Source: an uncultured Lachnospiraceae bacterium (GTDB lineage Bacteria; Bacillota; Clostridia; Lachnospirales; Lachnospiraceae). Taken from it: a stretch of DNA of 40,006 nucleotides. Shown one piece after another: positions 16,323 to 23,603 of this stretch. Under the pieces are notes generated by a model. It saw nothing but the letters and a program-made list of their open reading frames with translations, was not told where the DNA came from and did no database searches. The stretch is taken from NCBI GenBank assembly GCA_949893755.1, contig CATLCV010000023.1, positions 1 through 40,006 of the forward strand, read 5' to 3'. How positions within the stretch are numbered: position 1 is the first letter of the stretch; the number at the start of each line of letters is the position of its first letter. The position numbers and the translations under genes are program-made.

Positions 16323-16354
16323 TTCCTCCCTGTGTTCAAAAAATCACTAACCAT
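16319..16354 (-). CDS. Putative 11-residue leader peptide upstream of the nitrilase gene
   Basis: ATG at 16354 is preceded by GAAGGAGG at suitable spacing and opens an 11-codon frame (MVSDFLNTGRK). Its stop codon overlaps the nitrilase-family start in an ATGA arrangement. It probably serves to deliver ribosomes to the next start, which has a ribosome binding site placed too close. Coding status is inferred from spacing only. Confidence 0.3.
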   Translation of the reverse strand: MVSDFLNTGRK

Positions 16355-16381
16355 ACTTCATTCCTCCTTCAAAATTTGAAT

Positions 16382-16918
16382 TTATCTCGCTTGTTTGCTC
16401 TCACACAAGGCTGAGAAACAGTCGTTGCTGATCCGGCCTGATAAAAGGGCCAAATCGGTATCTTCCGCAATTTTTTCTTTGTGATACAGGCAAAGCTTTT
16501 GCAAAGTCTCCTGTGTAAAATAATCTAAAAGATAAAAGATTTCTTCAAATTGAGTTATCGTATCCATATATTTTTCGGCCAGTCTGTTAATTAAAGGACT
16601 ACTCATATGCGAACTGTAAACAACAATATCCTCATAACAATTTATTAATGGGGAATCACCCTCCTGTAGTTGCAAAATTTGTTCCTCTGACACCGTTTCT
16701 GATTTGTGCTTTTCTTTGGCCTGCAACAGTTCATCTATAGAAATATCAAAAATTGCTGCCAACTTCCCAATATTATCAAGGTCAGGAAATCCGTTCCCAC
16801 ACTCCCATTTGCTCACCGCCTTTTCTGTGATATACAGCCTGTCGGCGAGTTCGGCCTGCGTCATATGTCTTTCCTTTCGTAGCTTTGCTATGTGCTCACC
16901 AAGTTTTTTGGATTCCAT
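16382..16918 (-). CDS. XRE-family helix-turn-helix regulator
   Basis: A 178-residue protein. An N-terminal Cro/C1-type helix-turn-helix spans about residues 7-62 (AKLRKERHMTQAELADRLYITEKAVSKWE is the characteristic stretch, shown here only through its key parts MTQAELADRL and KAVSKWE). The C-terminal half, rich in Leu and Glu, shows no recognisable domain and may dimerise or bind a partner. AAGGAGG lies ten bases before the ATG, and a promoter-like pair is at 16943-16971. As first gene of the cassette it probably controls the downstream nitrilase-family and APH-like genes. The region is AT-richer than its surroundings. Confidence 0.85.
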   Translation of the reverse strand: MESKKLGEHIAKLRKERHMTQAELADRLYITEKAVSKWECGNGFPDLDNIGKLAAIFDISIDELLQAKEKHKSETVSEEQILQLQEGDSPLINCYEDIVVYSSHMSSPLINRLAEKYMDTITQFEEIFYLLDYFTQETLQKLCLYHKEKIAEDTDLALLSGRISNDCFSALCESKQAR

Positions 16919-16942
16919 TTGAAGCTGCCTCCTTCCACATCT

Positions 16943-16971
16943 ATTTTATATTGGAAGCCAAAATTATTCAA
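16943..16971 (-). promoter_or_regulatory. Promoter of the XRE/nitrilase/APH cassette
   Basis: TTGAAT (16971-16966), 17-bp spacer, TAAAAT (16948-16943), ending 24 bp before the XRE start codon. Confidence 0.5.
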
Positions 16972-17042
16972 CCTACTTGTCGTAGATATTGTGGTGCAAA
17001 ATACTACAAAACGTGGGATTGAAATTCATGAGTCTCTCCTTT

Positions 17043-17069
17043 AAAAAAAAGCAGTCTAAAAAAGACTGC
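17043..17069 (-). terminator. Intrinsic terminator of the PTS operon
   Basis: GCAGTC / GACTGC stem with a 7-nt loop followed on the minus strand by eight T residues, starting 5 nt after the pyrophosphatase stop codon. A textbook Rho-independent terminator. Confidence 0.9.
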
Positions 17070-17074
17070 CTGTG

Positions 17075-17611
17075 CTATTCTGTTTTTCCAAATTTCTCTT
17101 TATAGTTTTCAATACACTTCTCGATGCACTCTACCGCGTCAATCGGTCCGCCGAACTTTTCCACCTCGGTATTCTTTTTTTCCAGATATTTATAAATGGA
17201 GAAGAAATGCTTTAGCTCCTCAAAAATATGTTTCGGCAGTTCTTTGATATCCGTATATCCCATATAAGTGGGATCTCCGTACGGTATGGCAATAATCTTT
17301 TCATCTCCCATGCCGCCGTCTGTCATTTTCATAATTCCAATAGGATAGCATCTGACCAGAGTCATCGGCTGAATTGCCTCGGAACAGAGCACCAGTACAT
17401 CCAACGGATCCTTGTCATCTCCATAGGTCCGCGGAATAAAACCATAATTCATCGGATAATGCGTTGCCGTAAACAAAACCCTGTCTAATGACAGCATCCC
17501 CGTTGCCTTATCCAGTTCATATTTCATGTTGCTTCCTTTCGGAATCTCAATCACTGCCATAAAATCTGTAGGGAAAATTCTGTCTTCCCCAATGTCATGC
17601 CATATATTCAT
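17075..17611 (-). CDS. ppa: Inorganic pyrophosphatase, family I
   Basis: A 178-residue soluble enzyme hydrolysing pyrophosphate to phosphate. Family I signatures are clear: IPKGSNMKYELDKATGML near the N terminus, HYPMNYGFIPRTYG and the metal-binding YGDDKDPLDVLVL. Length is usual for the family. AAGGAGGG precedes the ATG. It is the last gene of the mannose-family PTS operon, 43 bp behind Enzyme I, and is followed at once by a strong terminator, so it is almost certainly cotranscribed. A tempting inference is that it pulls pyruvate phosphate dikinase (which releases PPi) toward PEP, the phosphoryl donor of the PTS; the sequence does not prove this. Confidence 0.95.
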   Translation of the reverse strand: MNIWHDIGEDRIFPTDFMAVIEIPKGSNMKYELDKATGMLSLDRVLFTATHYPMNYGFIPRTYGDDKDPLDVLVLCSEAIQPMTLVRCYPIGIMKMTDGGMGDEKIIAIPYGDPTYMGYTDIKELPKHIFEELKHFFSIYKYLEKKNTEVEKFGGPIDAVECIEKCIENYKEKFGKTE

Positions 17612-17654
17612 CCTAATTCCCTCCTTCAGGGGACTGCCTGCTGCGCAGATATGT

Positions 17655-19277
17655 TTACTCCTTTAAACTGATCTCTCTGATATTTTTACGGATCGGCAGT
17701 ACACAGGACGGGGATACGGACAGTTCGTCGATTCCCATCTCAATGAATGTTCTTGTCAGTGTGGGATCGGCTCCCAGTTCCCCGCAGATACCCACCCAGC
17801 AGTTATGCTTATGGCCATTCTCAATGGTCATCCGAATCATCTCCAATACAGCAGGATGGTGGGAATCATAAATGTTATCCAATTTCATGTTCTGCCTGTC
17901 GATGGCCAGGGTATACTGTGTCAGGTCATTGGTTCCGATGCTGAAAAAGTCTACCTCCTGGGCCAGTTGTTCACTGATCATGACTGCGGCCGGGGTCTCG
18001 ATCATGATCCCCTGCTCCACATTGCCGTAGGAAATGCCGTCCACTTCCAGTTCCTTTTTTACCAGATCCATGATCTCCTTAATCCTGCGGACCTCATCCA
18101 CGGATATGATCATCGGATACATGATCGCTATATTTCCAAACACACTTGCCCGCAGGAGCGCCCGGAGCTGCGTCTTAAAAATTTCGATCCGGTCAAGGCA
18201 GATCCGGATCGCACGGTATCCCATTGCAGGATTATCCTCATGTTCCAGATTGAAATAACCGATCTGCTTGTCCGCGCCGATATCCAGCGTCCGCACAATG
18301 ACTTTTCTCCCGGCCATATTTTCCGCCACCGTCTTATACGCCTGGAACTGACTTTCCTCACTGGGATAGTCCTCCGCCTCCAGATACAAAAATTCACTCC
18401 GAAACAGCCCGATTCCCGCAGCGTCATTTGCAAGCACGCCTGCCACATCTTTGACGCCCCCGATATTCGCATACAGTTTGATCTTCTTCCCGTCCAGAGT
18501 CACGTCTTCCTTACCCTTCAGGTTCTGGAGCAGGCTTCGGGTCTGCTCATCTTCCTCCTGCCGCTGCTTCATACGGCTGAGGATATCCTCATCCGGTTCA
18601 ATATAAAGGGTTCCTGTATAACCGTCGATGACCGCCGGCTTCCCATCCCATTCCTCCCGAATCTCTGCTCCAATCAGAGCCGGAATATTCATGGTCCTTG
18701 CCAGAATCGCCGTATGGGAGTTGGAAGAGCCATGGCGGGTCACAAAGGCCAGCAGCTTATCTTTATCCATCTGGACGGTCTCGCTGGGGGCAAGGTCGTC
18801 TGCCATAATGATGACAGGCTCCTCTCCTATATTTCCGCCGCCCTCATTTCCCGATAGTATATTGACGATCCTTTCAGAAATGTCTTTCACATCCGCCGCC
18901 CTTGCCTTAAAATAATCGTCGTCCATCTCACTGAACATCTTGGAAAAATTATCTCCGGTGGTGGCAACCGCATATTCGGCGTTCACCTGCTGGCTCTCAA
19001 TGATGTTTTTGATCGAGTCTATATAATCCCCGTCATACACCATCATCGCATGGACTTCAAACACTGCGGCATTCATCTCGCCAACCTCTTTGACCGCCTT
19101 TTCATACAATGCGTTTAACTGTTCCACCGCAACCTCTTTCGCTGCTTCGTAACGCCTGATCTCCTCCTGCGTATCCTCTATTTTTATACGTTTTACAGCC
19201 TGCTCTCCCTTTTTGTAAAACAGGATGTTCCCGATCGCAATCCCGTTTACAATGGATTTGCCGTTTACTTTTTCCAT
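17655..19277 (-). CDS. ptsI: PTS Enzyme I (phosphoenolpyruvate-protein phosphotransferase)
   Basis: A 540-residue cytoplasmic enzyme that takes phosphate from PEP and passes it to HPr. The N-terminal domain carries the active histidine His188 in GSSNSHTAILARTMNIPALIG (key part SNSHTAILAR). The C-terminal PEP-binding barrel has FRSEFLYL, GADKQIGYFN, IGTNDLTQYTLAIDR and the cysteine motif GICGELG. The ATG at 19277 is chosen because GAGGTG lies six bases upstream; the open frame extends three codons further to a GTG that overlaps that site. It lies 24 bp behind the HPr gene. Placement inside a mannose-type PTS operon suggests a dedicated copy; a general ptsI elsewhere in the genome cannot be excluded. 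Confidence 0.96.
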   Translation of the reverse strand: MEKVNGKSIVNGIAIGNILFYKKGEQAVKRIKIEDTQEEIRRYEAAKEVAVEQLNALYEKAVKEVGEMNAAVFEVHAMMVYDGDYIDSIKNIIESQQVNAEYAVATTGDNFSKMFSEMDDDYFKARAADVKDISERIVNILSGNEGGGNIGEEPVIIMADDLAPSETVQMDKDKLLAFVTRHGSSNSHTAILARTMNIPALIGAEIREEWDGKPAVIDGYTGTLYIEPDEDILSRMKQRQEEDEQTRSLLQNLKGKEDVTLDGKKIKLYANIGGVKDVAGVLANDAAGIGLFRSEFLYLEAEDYPSEESQFQAYKTVAENMAGRKVIVRTLDIGADKQIGYFNLEHEDNPAMGYRAIRICLDRIEIFKTQLRALLRASVFGNIAIMYPMIISVDEVRRIKEIMDLVKKELEVDGISYGNVEQGIMIETPAAVMISEQLAQEVDFFSIGTNDLTQYTLAIDRQNMKLDNIYDSHHPAVLEMIRMTIENGHKHNCWVGICGELGADPTLTRTFIEMGIDELSVSPSCVLPIRKNIREISLKE

Positions 19278-19301
19278 AGTCCGCACCTCAAAATGATCTG
19301 T

Positions 19302-19559
19302 CTATATGTTTTCTTTTATGAATGCTTCCAATGCGGCTGCCTCTTCCGCCTCTTTCTCTCCCTCGACCGTAATCTCCACCTCTTCATGTCCTTTCACAGA
19401 AAGTCCCATGACATTAAAAATACGCTTGGCATCCCCTGTTTTCTCTCCCTTTCGTATCGTAACCTTACAGGAGCATTTTGCAGCTTCCTTCACCAGCATC
19501 CCTGCCGGCCTTGCATGCAGGCCCATCTCATCATTTACCGTAAATGTAAATTTAACCAT
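19302..19559 (-). CDS. ptsH: HPr-like phosphocarrier protein lacking regulatory Ser46
   Basis: An 85-residue phosphocarrier. It keeps the phospho-acceptor motif GLHARPAG with His15. An ungapped alignment to B. subtilis HPr, recalled from memory, places Arg46 (AKRIFNVMGLSV) where the HPr-kinase target Ser46 normally lies (LKSIMGVMSLG). It should therefore relay phosphate from Enzyme I to the IIA protein but should not be seryl-phosphorylated for CcpA-type catabolite control. GGAGG lies ten bases before the ATG, inside the end of the upstream HAD gene (5-bp gap). It is encoded within the mannose PTS operon. It is the mirror image of Crh, which keeps Ser46 and lacks His15. Confidence 0.93.
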   Translation of the reverse strand: MVKFTFTVNDEMGLHARPAGMLVKEAAKCSCKVTIRKGEKTGDAKRIFNVMGLSVKGHEEVEITVEGEKEAEEAAALEAFIKENI

Positions 19560-19564
19560 AGCTT

Positions 19565-20428
19565 TTAATCCTCCAAAAAATATTCCAATGCGTAAGCAAT
19601 TCCCGCTTCATTATTTGACTTTGTTACAAAATCCGCCTTTTCCTTTAACTGTCCGATCGCATTTCCCATGGCAATCCCCATCCCGGCTGTTTCGATCAGC
19701 GGGATATCCAGCTCATGATCGCCAAACGCGATCGTATCCCCAAGCGGGATACCCAGAGTTCCGCAGATTGCGGATAACGCGGTTCCCTTTGTTACTCCTT
19801 TGGGAAAAATCTCAAGAAATGTATCCGCGGAACACGCCATATCAATATCCGGCAGGTTCCAGGCCGTCATTTCCTGCTCAATATTCCGGATGATCTCCGG
19901 ATCGGCAGCGATCAGCAATTTATTCGGCCCCTTTTTTTCTCTGTTCCACTGATCCGCCATTTGATCCACCGACACGACTTCCGGGCGGTAATGGATGATC
20001 TCTATTTCCCGTTCTATATAATGATCCACATCCGTTACATACCATTCTCTCTCCTGAAAAATCCAAAGCGGCAGATGATTCTTTTTCGCCATATGGAAAT
20101 AAATATTTTTCATGGTGTCAGGAAGCAGTGTTTCCATCGCGATACACTGCTCTCCAAGGCAAACGTAAGTTCCGGCATTGCAGATCTTGATGCAGGGAAT
20201 CCCCAGTTCTTTTTCTATCAGGTCCACCCCCGCCGGCATCCTTCCCGATGCAAGCGCGATCCGTATTCCTTTTTTTGCCGCATTCCTGAGGCTCTGCTTT
20301 ACCTGAGGCAGCAGCCTTTTATTATCATCCAGCAGTGTGCCGTCTATATCGGCACAGATCAATCTATATTTTCTCTTCCCAGCAGCCTTTGCCTGCTTCT
20401 GATTCCTGTCCGTAAAATGCTCCTTCAT
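19565..20428 (-). CDS. HAD-superfamily hydrolase, Cof type (sugar phosphatase-like)
   Basis: A 287-residue soluble hydrolase. Motif I is DIDGTLLDD with nucleophile Asp27; motif III/IV lies in FGDHELDIPLIETAGMGIAMGNA; the central cap is of the C2 (Cof) type. The start at 20428 follows GGAGGA by six bases and overlaps the stop of the small membrane protein gene as ATGA, so the two are coupled; the longer open frame upstream only reads through that neighbour out of frame. Family members dephosphorylate sugar phosphates or phosphorylated cofactors. Within the PTS operon it may remove phosphate from the incoming phosphorylated sugar or prevent its build-up; this is inference. Confidence 0.9.
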   Translation of the reverse strand: MKEHFTDRNQKQAKAAGKRKYRLICADIDGTLLDDNKRLLPQVKQSLRNAAKKGIRIALASGRMPAGVDLIEKELGIPCIKICNAGTYVCLGEQCIAMETLLPDTMKNIYFHMAKKNHLPLWIFQEREWYVTDVDHYIEREIEIIHYRPEVVSVDQMADQWNREKKGPNKLLIAADPEIIRNIEQEMTAWNLPDIDMACSADTFLEIFPKGVTKGTALSAICGTLGIPLGDTIAFGDHELDIPLIETAGMGIAMGNAIGQLKEKADFVTKSNNEAGIAYALEYFLED

Positions 20429-20718
20429 GGCAGATCCTCCTTCGCATCCAATGCTGCCAGCATCTTTTCCACGTTTTTTCTCCCGTTCCTGATTCCAAGG
20501 TTCAGAACCAGAGCCGCGGATACTCCGAAAACGATGATAATAACGCCAGGAACGCTGAGAAACAAACTGCGGCCATTTCCGGCTATGCCAGCATACACAG
20601 CCGCAACACCAAGCGTGGACACTGCAATGGCAATGTTTTTCCACAGATTTATTTTTTTTAGGGCATTTAATTGCATCTGGGCTTCTATTGATAAATTTCT
20701 TTTTTGAACAGCGTTCAT
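20425..20718 (-). CDS. Small two-pass membrane protein of unknown function
   Basis: A 97-residue protein. A charged N terminus (residues 1-27) is followed by two hydrophobic helices (about 28-48 and 53-75) separated by GNGRS, and a Lys/Glu-rich tail. I recognise no family. GGAGGTAACGCC immediately precedes the ATG. It lies between the IID gene (36-bp gap) and the HAD hydrolase gene (4-bp overlap), so it belongs to the PTS operon. It might assist the IIC/IID membrane complex, in the way small accessory proteins of some mannose PTSs do, but no sequence similarity supports that. Confidence 0.8.
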   Translation of the reverse strand: MNAVQKRNLSIEAQMQLNALKKINLWKNIAIAVSTLGVAAVYAGIAGNGRSLFLSVPGVIIIVFGVSAALVLNLGIRNGRKNVEKMLAALDAKEDLP

Positions 20719-20754
20719 GGCGTTACCTCCAAATTTGAGAATGTTTCAACTAAA

Positions 20755-21588
20755 CTAATATGCTAATCCCGGATTGAAGAATCCAACCAAAACCCCAAGG
20801 AATGCAACTACTACCAGCAGGAGCATAACCTTGATCGGTGAGATCCGTTTCTTTGCCATCAAAAACCAGCAGGCAACAATAAATACAGATGTCAGCAGTC
20901 CGGGAAATACGGAATCCAGTTTATCCTGCAGTACCAGATAAGCTTCCCCTTCTTCATTCAATAGCTTCAGCGAAGTCGTGACACTGACCCATGTCGCGGA
21001 CACGGCGCCGATGACGATACCGCCCAGCATGGAAATGGAATCTCTCAGGGCGTCTCCCTGCGCGCCGATCAGGAAATCAACCGCTTTTCCTCCAAGCTGA
21101 TATCCCTTGAAATACATGAATCTCATGCCAAAGTAAGCAAACAGGTTCCATACGATAATATAGAAGATCGCACCCAGCGGAGAACCTCCGGTGGACATTC
21201 CCATCGCGATACCCAGAAGGATCGGGATCACGGTTCCAACGACCAGGGAATCCCCGATACCAGCGATCGGGCCCATAAGTCCGGCACGCAGGCCGTTGAT
21301 AGTCTCTTCATCCACATCCTCGGCGCCGTTTGCCCTGGCTTCCTCCAGGCCGGCTGTGATTCCGACCACTACGGTTCCCAACTGCGGCTCCGTATTGAAA
21401 AACGCAGTATATGTATTCATTGCCTTTGCTTTCTCATCTTCGGAATCATACAGTTCCTCAACCAATGGAAGCATGGAACAGAGATAACCGAATGTCTGCA
21501 TGTGTTCCTGTGAAAAACAGGTCAGATGTCCATAATACCAATTATGAAAAGATTTGGTCAGTGCCTTTTTTGATAATTTCTTTTCCAT
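20755..21588 (-). CDS. PTS mannose/fructose/sorbose family IID component
   Basis: A 277-residue membrane component. The start at 21588 (MEKKLSKKALTKSF) is chosen because GAGGAGGA lies eight bases upstream; the longer frame runs into the IIC gene. Family hallmarks are SFHNWYYGHLTCFSQEHMQ (N-terminal EIID motif; key part HNWYYGH), GLMGPIAGIGDSL and GILLG-type loops, with a C-terminal hydrophobic anchor. With IIC it forms the sugar translocation complex. It begins 1 bp behind the IIC stop. Substrates of this family are hexoses, hexosamines and some sugar acids; the actual sugar is unknown. Confidence 0.95.
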   Translation of the reverse strand: MEKKLSKKALTKSFHNWYYGHLTCFSQEHMQTFGYLCSMLPLVEELYDSEDEKAKAMNTYTAFFNTEPQLGTVVVGITAGLEEARANGAEDVDEETINGLRAGLMGPIAGIGDSLVVGTVIPILLGIAMGMSTGGSPLGAIFYIIVWNLFAYFGMRFMYFKGYQLGGKAVDFLIGAQGDALRDSISMLGGIVIGAVSATWVSVTTSLKLLNEEGEAYLVLQDKLDSVFPGLLTSVFIVACWFLMAKKRISPIKVMLLLVVVAFLGVLVGFFNPGLAY

Positions 21589-21589
21589 A

Positions 21590-22432
21590 TCAGATGTCCT
21601 CCTCGTCGTCATCAAAATCCCCGCCTGCCACAGCAACCTTGCTTACGGACAGCATTTTGATCTTGTAGTTAATGATCGCAAACATTGCCGCCACGACTGT
21701 TGCGGATACCAGATTGATCCCGATGGATGCGGCCAGCGCGAATCCAAAGAAGAACGGGATAAAATCAGCGGCATTTCTTACAATCTGTTTTAAAAGAATG
21801 GCGATACCTACGCAGGGAAGAAGAGAACCTACGGTAAACAACGTCTTCATTGCGATCCCATCCATAGGAAGCGCGGTCTTGATGATCTCTACTACATCCG
21901 CCCCCATCTTGCACATGATGACTGTGGGGATGAAGGAACAGATAAAATGTGAAATCCAGGGCAGGCCCATATCGATCATATATAACTTTTTATACTGTCT
22001 GTTTTCCACCGCTTTCCAGCCCATATGCTGCCATACCAGGTTGATGGTCGCCGTGCCGTAGAATAAAACGGTTCCCAATGTACCAACCATTGCCCCGAAG
22101 GAGGTTGCCAGCGCCGCGCCTTCCGTGGAAGTGGCGGTCAGTCCATAGCTTTTCAGGGCAACCATTGCCAGCGGGATTCCGATGTAGCTGACAGCCCGGA
22201 CATCCGCGGATACGGTTCCGCCCGGTGTAACCAATGCAATATAAATCACCTGCATCGCGCAGCCTACAAGGATACCTGTGGTCATGTCTCCAAGGATGAT
22301 CCCACAGACAAAACCGCCGATCAACGGCCTTCCTAATGTGTAGTTACCGATGGATGAACCACCCATGCCAGGCATACTTGACAGGCATGCAAAAATACCT
22401 ATTAAAATAGCTTGTAACCAACTGATCTGCAT
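21590..22432 (-). CDS. PTS mannose/fructose/sorbose family IIC component
   Basis: A 280-residue polytopic membrane protein. It has the EII-Sor signature region QAILIGIFACLSSMPGMGG near the N terminus, then LIGGFVCGIILGDMTTGILVGCAMQ and the TPGGTVSADVRAVSYIGIPLA loop, followed by further helices and an acidic tail (GGDFDDDEEDI). It forms the substrate channel with IID. AGAGG lies upstream of the ATG. The gap to the IIB gene is 37 bp and to IID 1 bp, as expected for a mannose-type PTS operon. Confidence 0.95.
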   Translation of the reverse strand: MQISWLQAILIGIFACLSSMPGMGGSSIGNYTLGRPLIGGFVCGIILGDMTTGILVGCAMQVIYIALVTPGGTVSADVRAVSYIGIPLAMVALKSYGLTATSTEGAALATSFGAMVGTLGTVLFYGTATINLVWQHMGWKAVENRQYKKLYMIDMGLPWISHFICSFIPTVIMCKMGADVVEIIKTALPMDGIAMKTLFTVGSLLPCVGIAILLKQIVRNAADFIPFFFGFALAASIGINLVSATVVAAMFAIINYKIKMLSVSKVAVAGGDFDDDEEDI

Positions 22433-22469
22433 AATATTTTTCCTCTCTGTTGTAATGTTATAATCATCA

Positions 22470-22964
22470 TTAATGGAATCCGAACTGCCCTCTGAACTTC
22501 TTCCAGTTCCCGATCGCTTCTTCCTTTAACAGCGCAAATTCCACTTCGTATCCGGCATTCATGATATCCTCAAGTGCCTGTGCTTCCTCCTGCGTGATGG
22601 ACTGGTTATTGCCCAGCTTTGTAGTTCCCGGCCTGTCGTTGCAGGGTCCGATGATCACGGTATCAACCCCCGGCTTAAATCCCTGGTCTACCAGAAGCTT
22701 CTTCATATCCACCGGATTCTTGGTGATCAGGAAATAGTTGTCCTTGCTGTTGAGGACCTTCTCGCTTTTTGCCTTAAATTCTTCCAGGCCCCACACGAAG
22801 GTTTTCTTTCCGCTGGCGCTTTTATAGGCAGCCTTCAATACGGAATTTTTTGCTGCCACATCGTTCACTGCGATCAGCCCGTCACAGGGATATTCCAGCG
22901 CCCACCTTGTACAGGTCTGTCCATGGATCATACGGTCGTCTACTCTGATAAATGAAACTGACAT
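22470..22964 (-). CDS. PTS mannose/fructose/sorbose family IIB component
   Basis: A 164-residue cytoplasmic phosphotransfer protein. The phospho-acceptor His14 lies in the diagnostic FIRVDDRMIHGQ motif. Further conserved segments are GPCNDRPGTTKLG and the C-terminal domain usual for the family. It takes phosphate from the IIA protein encoded 13 bp upstream and passes it to the sugar during transport through IIC/IID. AAGGAGGAGAG is the ribosome binding site. IIA and IIB are separate polypeptides here, unlike the fused ManX of E. coli. Confidence 0.95.
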   Translation of the reverse strand: MSVSFIRVDDRMIHGQTCTRWALEYPCDGLIAVNDVAAKNSVLKAAYKSASGKKTFVWGLEEFKAKSEKVLNSKDNYFLITKNPVDMKKLLVDQGFKPGVDTVIIGPCNDRPGTTKLGNNQSITQEEAQALEDIMNAGYEVEFALLKEEAIGNWKKFRGQFGFH

Positions 22965-22977
22965 TTTTCTCTCCTCC

Positions 22978-23406
22978 TTATATCTCGTCTTCGTTCTCTT
23001 CGGTTTCTAATTTAATTTCCTGCATGACTTCCCTTGCTTCCGGCAGGATTGCCTCCACCAGTTCTTCCATCTCCATATCATCCTTCATCAATGCCGCACT
23101 CAGTGCCAGCGGCAGGTTCACGCCTCCAAGGATGACTGTCTTAGACAGAAGGCCTCTCTCCGCGATCACGTTGGATGCCAGAGTCAGCGGGGACCCCCCT
23201 ACCAAATCGCCCAGCAAAAGGATCTCGTCCTCTTCCGTGATTCCTTCGATGCATTTCCGGACATTCTCCGTATATGTATCCGACCCCATCCCGTTTTCCA
23301 GGCTTGTGGACAGAATGTCCTCTCTGTCATCCCCCGCGAGCATCCTCAATGCATTGTGCAGGCCCGGAGCAAATGTCCCATGGCTGACTAAAACAATGTA
23401 CTTCAT
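22978..23406 (-). CDS. PTS mannose family IIA component
   Basis: A 142-residue cytoplasmic protein. Phospho-acceptor His9 is in VLVSHGTFAPG, and GDLVGGSPLTLASNV is the second conserved block of the EIIA-Man family (PF03610). It accepts phosphate from the operon-encoded HPr and gives it to IIB. It is the first gene of the nine-gene PTS operon. GAGGTG precedes the ATG, and transcription probably starts about 50 nt upstream from the promoter at 23465-23494, which carries the palindromes shared with the sensor operon. The tail is Glu-rich. Confidence 0.95.
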   Translation of the reverse strand: MKYIVLVSHGTFAPGLHNALRMLAGDDREDILSTSLENGMGSDTYTENVRKCIEGITEEDEILLLGDLVGGSPLTLASNVIAERGLLSKTVILGGVNLPLALSAALMKDDMEMEELVEAILPEAREVMQEIKLETEENEDEI

Positions 23407-23464
23407 TTTTACACCTCACTCTCTTTTCTTTTGTTCTTATGAACTTTCTCTTAACTTCAAGAAA

Positions 23465-23550
23465 AGTATATAAAAAAAATGACGCCTGTTCACCTAACAA
23501 GCGTCATTGATTTCGGGTTACAATTGTCACGATTTCAATGACAATTGTAA
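23465..23550 (-). promoter_or_regulatory. PTS operon promoter with three regulator-type palindromes
   Basis: GTGAAC (23493-23488), 17-bp spacer, TATACT (23470-23465). Upstream lie three 12-bp elements resembling TGACAATTGTCA: 23495-23506 (9/12), 23518-23529 (11/12) and 23539-23550 (11/12), centred near -43, -66 and -87. The last two also form a perfect 12-bp inverted repeat with each other. Core, spacing and flanks match the promoter at 27985-28049. Confidence 0.75.
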
Positions 23551-23563
23551 TGCTATGATCCAC

Positions 23564-23598
23564 GATTCTATCATAAACTTTCTATGATTCTATCATAA
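23564..23598. repeat. Direct repeats at 22-bp period upstream of the PTS promoter
   Basis: GATTCTATCATAA occurs at 23564-23576 and 23586-23598, exactly 22 bp apart; each overlaps small palindromic sequence. They lie between the family 1 binding-protein gene and the PTS promoter and could be a second regulator site. Confidence 0.5.
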
Positions 23599-23603
23599 GC
23601 ATC

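Noticed and set aside
17805-18857. Plus-strand ORF of 350 codons
   Set aside because: Antisense shadow of Enzyme I with His/Asp-rich composition and no motif.
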